A stretch of 5,294 bases of DNA. Source: Alphaproteobacteria bacterium. Its GTDB lineage: Bacteria; Pseudomonadota; Alphaproteobacteria; Rickettsiales; UBA3002. The notes beneath the pieces were generated by a model. That model searched no databases. It worked only from the letters and a program-made list of their open reading frames with translations, and was not told the origin of the DNA. Below, piece after piece: positions 1 to 3,953 of this stretch (the first letter of the stretch is position 1; each line of letters starts with the position of its first letter). A program made the translations under genes and the position numbers. The stretch covers positions 1 to 5,294 of the forward strand of contig JAKFUW010000253.1 in NCBI GenBank assembly GCA_021732545.1, given 5' to 3'.

Positions 1-234
1 CAAAAACACGCAAGCTCGGTGATTGCGCTGGCATCCTCATCCGAAGGTAAAGCCAGCATCATCGTGGCATCGGGTAACCCTGATGTGGATGCACCGACGC
101 TGGTGCGGATTGCCTCGGAAATTGTCGGCGGCCAAGGTGGTGGCGGCAAGCCCAACTTCGCGCAAGCGGGCGGCCCAGATGGCAACAAAATCGATGCCGC
201 AATTGATGGCATTAAGATGAAGTTGGCGGGATAG
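1..234 (+). CDS. alaS: Alanyl-tRNA synthetase, C-terminal end (5' partial)
   Basis: This is the last 77 residues of alanyl-tRNA synthetase, the cytoplasmic enzyme that charges tRNA-Ala with alanine. The frame is open from base 1 and ends at TAG (232-234), so the start lies outside the window; the full family protein is usually about 870-890 residues. The visible part is the end of the C-terminal DHHA1/C-Ala region. Its signature is the glycine-rich stretch GGQGGGGKPNFAQAGG followed by a short helix (KIDAAIDGIKMKLAG), which matches the typical family ending 'GGGG+P..AQAGG'. The GTG at 19 is an internal valine codon, not a start. The gene lies upstream of icd on the same strand, 220 bp away, an order also seen in other alphaproteobacteria. 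The spacer holds repeats, so the two genes are probably transcribed separately. Identity is clear from the C-terminal motif despite the short length. Confidence 0.93.
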   Translation, partial: QKHASSVIALASSSEGKASIIVASGNPDVDAPTLVRIASEIVGGQGGGGKPNFAQAGGPDGNKIDAAIDGIKMKLAG

Positions 235-243
235 TTCCTCGCC

Positions 244-286
244 GTCATTCCCCGAATTTTTCGTAGGAAAATGATAGGGGAATCCA
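244..286 (+). repeat. Short palindromic repeat (GTCATTCC...GGAATCC type)
   Basis: Ten bases after the alaS stop lies an imperfect palindrome. ATTCCCC (247-253) pairs perfectly with GGGGAAT (277-283), and an inner stem ATTTT (256-260) pairs with AAAAT (268-272). The outer GTCATTCCCC...GGGGAATCC layout is that of a dispersed intergenic palindrome common in many bacteria. A shorter look-alike lies on the other strand at 2725-2748. It might also slow or end alaS transcription, but no T-run follows the stem, so a classical intrinsic terminator is not supported. Confidence 0.55.
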
Positions 287-326
287 GTTCATTAAAATGA
301 AACAATTTCCCACATCGGCACATGCT

Positions 327-438
327 GGTATTTGGTATTTGGTATTTAGTCGTTGGCGATTCGATTTAATGTTTAATCTTTGCGCTAAAAAGAGTATTGT
401 TTTTCACTAAATACCAAATACCAACGACTAAATACCAA
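327..438. repeat. Large inverted repeat in the icd leader
   Basis: Three tandem copies of GGTATTT (327-333, 334-340, 341-347) run into AGTCGTTGG. The right arm is the reverse complement and holds ACTAAATACCAA twice (406-417 and 427-438). This gives two perfect but mutually exclusive pairings: 332-350 with 406-424 (19 bp) and 339-356 with 421-438 (18 bp), around an AT-rich loop of about 55-64 bases. The right arm ends 5 bases before the icd Shine-Dalgarno AAGGAG (444-449). A dispersed repeat and an RNA leader structure that affects icd expression are both possible. The inverted repeat is read directly from the sequence; any function is inferred. Confidence 0.8.
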
Positions 439-454
439 TCACCAAGGAGCGCAC

Positions 455-1927
455 ATGTCTAAAGCCATCGTCCATGAATTTACCCGCCCGCAAGCCCACG
501 CTATCACCGTTGCCTTTGGCGATGGCATTGGCCCTGAGATTATGGATGCCACGCTGTATGTGCTGGCGGAAGCCAAGGCGAACATTCAGATTGAGACGAT
601 TGAAGTAGGCCAGCGTTATTATGAAAATGGTGTGAGCACTGGTATTCCGCCTATGGCGTGGGAAAGCATCCACCGCACCAAAGTGCTGCTGAAAGCGCCG
701 ATCACCACCCCGCAAGGTGGCGGCTATAAAAGCCTGAATGTGACGATGCGCAAAACGCTCGGCCTCTATGCCAACATCCGCCCGTGCATCAGCTATTACC
801 CCTATGTGGAAACCAAACAGCCGCGCATGAATCTGGTTATTGTGCGCGAAAATGAAGAGGATTTATACGCAGGCATTGAATATCGCCAGACGCATGACGC
901 ATTCCAGAGCGTGAAAATTATCACCAATTCAGGGGCGGAGCGCATCCACCGCTATGCGTTTGAATATGCGCGCCAGAACAACCGCAAAAAAGTGACCTGT
1001 ATGTCGAAAGACAACATCATGAAACTGACCGATGGGTGTTTTCATAAGGCGTTTGACCGCATCGGCGCGGAATATCCTGAGATTCTGAAAGACCATTATA
1101 TCATTGATATTGGCTCAGCAAAAATCGCCGCTAAACCACACCTTTTTGATGTGATTGTAACGGAGAATTTATATGGCGATATTATCTCGGATATCGCGGC
1201 AGAAGTGTCGGGTTCGGTTGGGCTTGCCGGATCATCGAATATCGGTGCGAATTACGCGATGTTTGAAGCCATCCACGGCTCCGCGCCCGATATTGCTGGC
1301 AAAGGCATCGCCAACCCATCGGGCTTGATTCAAGGTGCGATCATGATGCTGATCCATTTGAACGAGGTAGAGACCGCCAATAAAATCCAAAATGCGTGGC
1401 TGCGCACGATTGAAGACGGCATCCATACGGGTGATATTTTTGGCGATATGAGCCGTGAAAAAGTCGGCACGATGGATTTTGCGCGGGCTGTAGTGGAGCG
1501 TTTGGGGCAAGAACCAGATCGCTTCCCCACTGCGAAATATAAACCGCGCGACAACATGACGCCGATTCACGCGGTGATGTCGCCTGAGATCGAAAAACGC
1601 TCGCTGGTGGGTGTGGATTTATTTGTCTATTGGCGGGATAAACCAATGGATGAGCTGGGCGCGTTGCTTACCAAAAGCTGCCCTGATTCAATGGAGATTA
1701 AAATGATCTCGTGCAAAGGCCTGAAAGTATGGCCTAACGCCGATGTTCAAATGGATTTCACCGACCGTTTCCGCGCGCGCTATAAGGCCAAGGGTGCCAC
1801 CATCACCCACAACGACATCGCCACCTTAATGAAAAATGTGGCCGATGCTGGAGTGGATTTTTTGAAGACCGAAAACCTGTTTATGTTCGACGATGAACCA
1901 GGTTTCGTCAAAAGCGCCGGGGAATAA
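455..1927 (+). CDS. icd: Isocitrate dehydrogenase, long Rickettsia/Thermus type
   Basis: This 490-residue cytoplasmic TCA-cycle enzyme oxidatively decarboxylates isocitrate to 2-oxoglutarate. The ATG start follows AAGGAG (444-449) at a 5-base gap. Substrate and metal residues of the isocitrate/isopropylmalate dehydrogenase fold are present: FGDGIGPE (21-28), SLNVTMR (93-99), R109, R131 in VRENEEDLYAG with Y138, K185 in SKDNIMK, D218, and D242/D246 in NLYGDIISD. Residues about 380-490 form the extra C-terminal domain found in the Thermus and Rickettsia enzymes and missing from the roughly 400-residue forms. The cofactor loop reads HGSAPDIAGKGIANP. Asp279-Ile280 sit where NADP-specific enzymes such as E. 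coli Icd have Lys-Tyr, so NAD+ use is predicted, although the family is often annotated as NADP-dependent. An isopropylmalate or tartrate dehydrogenase is unlikely given the length and the Ser-x-Asn substrate motif. Confidence 0.95.
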   Translation: MSKAIVHEFTRPQAHAITVAFGDGIGPEIMDATLYVLAEAKANIQIETIEVGQRYYENGVSTGIPPMAWESIHRTKVLLKAPITTPQGGGYKSLNVTMRKTLGLYANIRPCISYYPYVETKQPRMNLVIVRENEEDLYAGIEYRQTHDAFQSVKIITNSGAERIHRYAFEYARQNNRKKVTCMSKDNIMKLTDGCFHKAFDRIGAEYPEILKDHYIIDIGSAKIAAKPHLFDVIVTENLYGDIISDIAAEVSGSVGLAGSSNIGANYAMFEAIHGSAPDIAGKGIANPSGLIQGAIMMLIHLNEVETANKIQNAWLRTIEDGIHTGDIFGDMSREKVGTMDFARAVVERLGQEPDRFPTAKYKPRDNMTPIHAVMSPEIEKRSLVGVDLFVYWRDKPMDELGALLTKSCPDSMEIKMISCKGLKVWPNADVQMDFTDRFRARYKAKGATITHNDIATLMKNVADAGVDFLKTENLFMFDDEPGFVKSAGE

Positions 1928-1935
1928 AATCCATA

Positions 1936-2022
1936 CGTCATCGCGAGGCCTTGTAAAAGCCGTGGCGATCCATCTTAAATTTACATATGGATTGCCGCGC
2001 TGCTTTGCAGCTCGCAATGACA
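1936..2022. repeat. Dispersed palindromic element between icd and the small gene
   Basis: Nine bases after the icd stop lies a long imperfect palindrome. The outer arms GTCATCGCGAG (1937-1947) and CTCGCAATGAC (2011-2021) pair with one mismatch. The inner arms CGTGGCGATCCAT (1961-1973) and ATGGATTGCCGCG (1987-1999) pair with two G-T wobbles. A local hairpin GCTGC-TTT-GCAGC lies at 1999-2011. The form GTCATTGCGAG...GGCAATCCAT...GCTCGCAATGAC is a widespread intergenic palindrome also known from Rickettsia genomes. It could fold in the 3' end of the icd message, but no T-tract follows. It lies in an open frame that continues into the downstream gene. Confidence 0.8.
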
Positions 2023-2037
2023 TCGCTGAAAATTCGT

Positions 2038-2066
2038 TTGCTTGTGTTTTAGGGCTATGCGATAAT
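2038..2066 (+). promoter_or_regulatory. Candidate sigma70 promoter, possibly leaderless
   Basis: TTGCTT (2038-2043) and GATAAT (2061-2066) are separated by 17 bases. The -10 box is preceded by TGC (2058-2060), giving an extended -10. Transcription would begin about 7 bases further on, at or next to the ATG at 2073, where no Shine-Dalgarno is visible. The two observations fit a leaderless message. This is a prediction from sequence only. Confidence 0.45.
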
Positions 2067-2072
2067 AAGAAT

Positions 2073-2342
2073 ATGGCTGATAAAATCACAAATGAATTGA
2101 TTTATAAAGTGCTCACCGATGTGCGCGGTGACACTGCTAATTTTCGCAAAGAAATAGAAGATTTTAGAAAAGAAATGCGCGAATTTCGCTCTGATATTTC
2201 TGATAGACTCGATAGTATCCGCGAGCATATTGGCGCTCAACAGATGGACATTACCCACATTTATCGTAAGCTCGATTTTTTGACGGAAGAGTTGGAGCGC
2301 CTGAAGACAAACATACCCGATCGCCCGTCAACCGCGCACTAA
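2073..2342 (+). CDS. Small coiled-coil protein, function unknown
   Basis: This is an 89-residue, highly charged, probably soluble and mostly helical protein. Residues 24-44 show three successive seven-residue units (FRKEIED, FRKEMRE, FRSDISD) with hydrophobic residues at a 4/3 spacing, a clear coiled-coil pattern. It continues through RLDSIRE and resumes near residues 60-79 (DITHIYRKLDFLTEELERL), ending in a short polar tail. It resembles the many small alphaproteobacterial proteins made of 'M.RL..ME.R' heptads that have no assigned role; I do not recognise a specific family. The frame is open back to an ATG at 1893 inside icd, but that would read through the palindromic element and overlap icd, and it lacks a ribosome binding site. 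The ATG at 2073 is preferred because a promoter-like pair ends 6 bases before it. The gene ends 2 bp from the convergent transporter gene. Confidence 0.6.
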   Translation: MADKITNELIYKVLTDVRGDTANFRKEIEDFRKEMREFRSDISDRLDSIREHIGAQQMDITHIYRKLDFLTEELERLKTNIPDRPSTAH

Positions 2343-2344
2343 TC

Positions 2345-2626
2345 TCAACCATATTTAATCTTCATCCGCAAAATCACGAGGTTGAGCGCAAGCGTTACGC
2401 CGTTCGCGATAATCATCACGATGTTCATATACATCAGCCCCAAAAACAGCCAGAACGCCACCCCGATCGACATGCAGATGAACATGGTAAGCGAGAGGTC
2501 TTTAGTGGCTTTAAGCTTAATGGTGCGCAGTGTTTGAGGCAGAAAAGCAAAGGTGGTGAGCCCCGCGCCGATAAGGGTGATGATGGTTTCTTGCAGCTTA
2601 AAATCCATAAAAATGAGCGAATCCAT
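2345..2626 (-). CDS. SemiSWEET-type PQ-loop transporter
   Basis: This 93-residue inner-membrane protein has three predicted helices at about residues 12-30, 44-66 and 68-88. This is the single triple-helix unit of bacterial SemiSWEETs (MtN3/saliva, PQ-loop family), which pair as dimers and move small sugars down their gradient. The Pro-Gln motif is in helix 1 (FAFLPQTLRTIK, P30-Q31) and is followed by the typical 'T+DLSL.MF' segment. W59 in helix 2 and N75 in helix 3 match the family's conserved Trp and Asn. The start is chosen because AGGGAG lies 7-8 bases upstream of the ATG at 2626; Met7 is a weaker alternative. The substrate cannot be read from sequence, and sugar transport is known only for some members. 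The gene stands alone, with 229 bp of spacer upstream and a convergent neighbour 2 bp downstream. Confidence 0.85.
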   Translation of the reverse strand: MDSLIFMDFKLQETIITLIGAGLTTFAFLPQTLRTIKLKATKDLSLTMFICMSIGVAFWLFLGLMYMNIVMIIANGVTLALNLVILRMKIKYG

Positions 2627-2655
2627 TATGTAATCTCCCTACGATTAAAGCTTTG

Positions 2656-2676
2656 GTAAAAACATATTGTTTTTAC
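2656..2676. promoter_or_regulatory. Perfect 21-bp dyad upstream of the SemiSWEET gene
   Basis: GTAAAAACA (2656-2664) and TGTTTTTAC (2668-2676) are perfect inverted arms around TAT. The dyad centre is about 40 bases upstream of the transporter ATG, where a repressor operator overlapping a promoter would be expected. It is AT-rich and could alternatively form a hairpin in the leader. No regulator gene is present in the window to pair with it. Confidence 0.4.
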
Positions 2677-2724
2677 TTCTTACCATTCCATCAAAATAAG
2701 ATATCCAGAACCAGCAAAAGATTA

Positions 2725-2748
2725 GATTCCCAAGCATCCGAGAATGAC
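2725..2748 (-). repeat. Possible remnant of the GTCATTCC repeat
   Basis: Read on the - strand, this begins GTCATTCTCGG and ends GGGAATC, the same ends as the palindrome at 244-286 but with a much shorter centre. The arms pair only with a G-T wobble. It may be a decayed or minimal copy. The rest of the 229-bp spacer is AT-rich; apart from the dyad at 2656-2676 I see no gene or RNA in it. Confidence 0.35.
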
Positions 2749-2855
2749 AAGGGATGATAAAGCTAAATAAGTATCAACACCTTGTGCACAATATTCTCTT
2801 AATTTTAGAATGCTAAAAGCACTTTGGCAACCACTACCGCGTGATCGCCAGTAGA

Positions 2856-3791
2856 TTAACCTATCTGGGCTGAATCTTTTGGTAATTTTCGCTCCAACCT
2901 ATCCAACGCAGCAAGCCGATTCTGCGTTGAAGGATGCGAGGTAAAAGGCGATAGAAAAAACCGCGTAATGCTTCGTACGATATTCGTGGGTGCATCATCA
3001 GCGATATGTTTTTCGTGATGTTTTTCCAGCGTGCGCAGTGCTGATTTCATCTGCGCAGGGCTGGTAGCAAGCGCCCCTTCTTTATCGGCTTCATATTCCA
3101 TAAAATGGGTATATTGCCCAACCGCTAGCGCTCCAGCAAAGACCGCCGATCCATGCATGGCAAGCAACCGTGCGTTATCATGAACCATTCCCATCATACC
3201 ATGAGCACGCGGCACATAACTCAACGCGGTGGATGCCACAATCTCACCCAAAAACCCAGCACCCATACCAAGCCCAATCCGCGACACATTATCGCGCATC
3301 CGATGTCGGTGATGCGATAATTCATGCCCTGTTACGGCATCGAGTTCTTTGGGGGTCATTGCGTTCAAAATACCTGTTGAATAAACCACCGCCTCACCAT
3401 TCATGCTAAACGCATTGAGTGATGGATGATCCACCACATAGATCGCAGGAATATTCGGAATTTTTTTGATCGCGCAGATATCGATCACGCGGTCGATCAG
3501 TTGTTTTTGATCGGGGTTATCGGGGTTGGCAAGCTTCACATCGGTGGTGCCAAAACTTTCCCACGCGGCAGCCAGCACCGGAAAGCTGGGCGATGATTCG
3601 CGCTGATAATGATAGATAATCTTACGATTGATATCGGTTTGTTCTGCCTCACCCATCGCAACGCTATTCTGAAATCGGATACTGCCTTCTTTACTTCGAG
3701 TGTAAGTGCCAATCGGCTTCAGGCGTGCGATCTCCTCCTTTGTCAAGGTCACGGTTGGCTTGGGTTTATTTTCAACGCGTTGATCGTTCAC
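2856..3791 (-). CDS. M48 family zinc metallopeptidase
   Basis: This is a 311-residue predicted zinc-dependent endopeptidase of the M48 (Ste24/HtpX-like) group. The zinc site is complete: HELSH (H156, E157, H160) and the third ligand E232 in EYEAD. Upstream is the conserved strand NAFSMNGEAVVYSTGIL, and the late HPSTQNRLAAL motif is at 286-296. Hydrophobic segments at about 172-193 and 208-230, between the two zinc motifs, probably sit in or on the membrane. Unlike HtpX, the first 70 or so residues are polar with no signal peptide or N-terminal membrane helices, so I do not call it htpX. The start is GTG at 3791, preceded by GGAGA (3799-3803) at 8 bases. An upstream in-frame TTG at 3812 lies within the -10-like TATAAT and is unlikely. 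The gene appears monocistronic, with quality control of membrane or misfolded proteins a plausible but unproven role. Confidence 0.87.
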   Translation of the reverse strand: MNDQRVENKPKPTVTLTKEEIARLKPIGTYTRSKEGSIRFQNSVAMGEAEQTDINRKIIYHYQRESSPSFPVLAAAWESFGTTDVKLANPDNPDQKQLIDRVIDICAIKKIPNIPAIYVVDHPSLNAFSMNGEAVVYSTGILNAMTPKELDAVTGHELSHHRHRMRDNVSRIGLGMGAGFLGEIVASTALSYVPRAHGMMGMVHDNARLLAMHGSAVFAGALAVGQYTHFMEYEADKEGALATSPAQMKSALRTLEKHHEKHIADDAPTNIVRSITRFFLSPFTSHPSTQNRLAALDRLERKLPKDSAQIG

Positions 3792-3811
3792 ACATACTTC
3801 TCCACGTGTCA

Positions 3812-3817
3812 ATTATA
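3812..3817 (-). promoter_or_regulatory. Candidate -10 box of the M48 peptidase gene
   Basis: On the - strand this reads TATAAT, a perfect -10 consensus. Transcription would begin near 3805, leaving a leader of about 14 bases that holds GGAGA (3799-3803) before the GTG at 3791. No good -35 lies 16-18 bases upstream; a TTGTCA is present but only 11 bases away, so an activator may be needed or the match may be chance. Confidence 0.45.
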
Positions 3818-3874
3818 GAGCGGATGTATGACAAATTGATGACGGATAGGGATTGAATTCACATATTTATAAAG

Positions 3875-3946
3875 CTGTCACCCCGCACGCGGTACGCGGG
3901 GTCTGGTCAATTTGGAGGAGATGCCGCAACGAGTGCGGCATGACAG
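3875..3946 (+). repeat. Two-hairpin palindromic element (copy A)
   Basis: The outer ends CTGTCA and TGACAG are inverted. Inside are two hairpins: CCCCGC (3881-3886) with GCGGGG (3896-3901), and ATGCCGCA (3921-3928) with TGCGGCAT (3934-3941), both perfect. A TCTGG motif and a short linker lie between them. The layout GTCAyCC..GGaTCTGG...GATGC..GCATGAC is repeated on the other strand inside pheT (5016-5093). This copy lies just after the pheT stop and upstream of the peptidase promoter, so it may also end or protect the pheT message, although no T-run follows the stem on the - strand. Confidence 0.8.
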
Positions 3947-3953
3947 ATGAAAA

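Noticed and set aside
327..347. GGTATTT tandem units as a CRISPR or microsatellite
   Set aside because: The units are 7 bp with no spacers, and they are one arm of a perfect inverted repeat, which explains them better.
372..400. Possible icd promoter TTTAAT - 17 bases - TATTGT in the loop of the inverted repeat
   Set aside because: Only about 3 of 6 and 4 of 6 bases match the consensus boxes, so it is no better than chance in AT-rich sequence.
1232..1646. Open frames on the - strand opposite icd
   Set aside because: They have no recognisable domain and no ribosome binding sites, and lie fully within a strongly conserved gene on the other strand.
1936..2022. Palindrome after icd as an intrinsic terminator
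   Set aside because: No T-tract follows the stem, and the arms match a dispersed repeat family instead. It may still affect the 3' end of the message.
1893..2072. Longer version of the small gene starting at the ATG at 1893
   Set aside because: It would overlap the end of icd, has no ribosome binding site, and its first 60 residues are translated largely from the palindromic repeat.
3792..3812. TTG at 3812 as the start of the M48 peptidase
   Set aside because: It lies within the TATAAT box and would precede the likely transcription start. The GTG at 3791 has GGAGA at good spacing.
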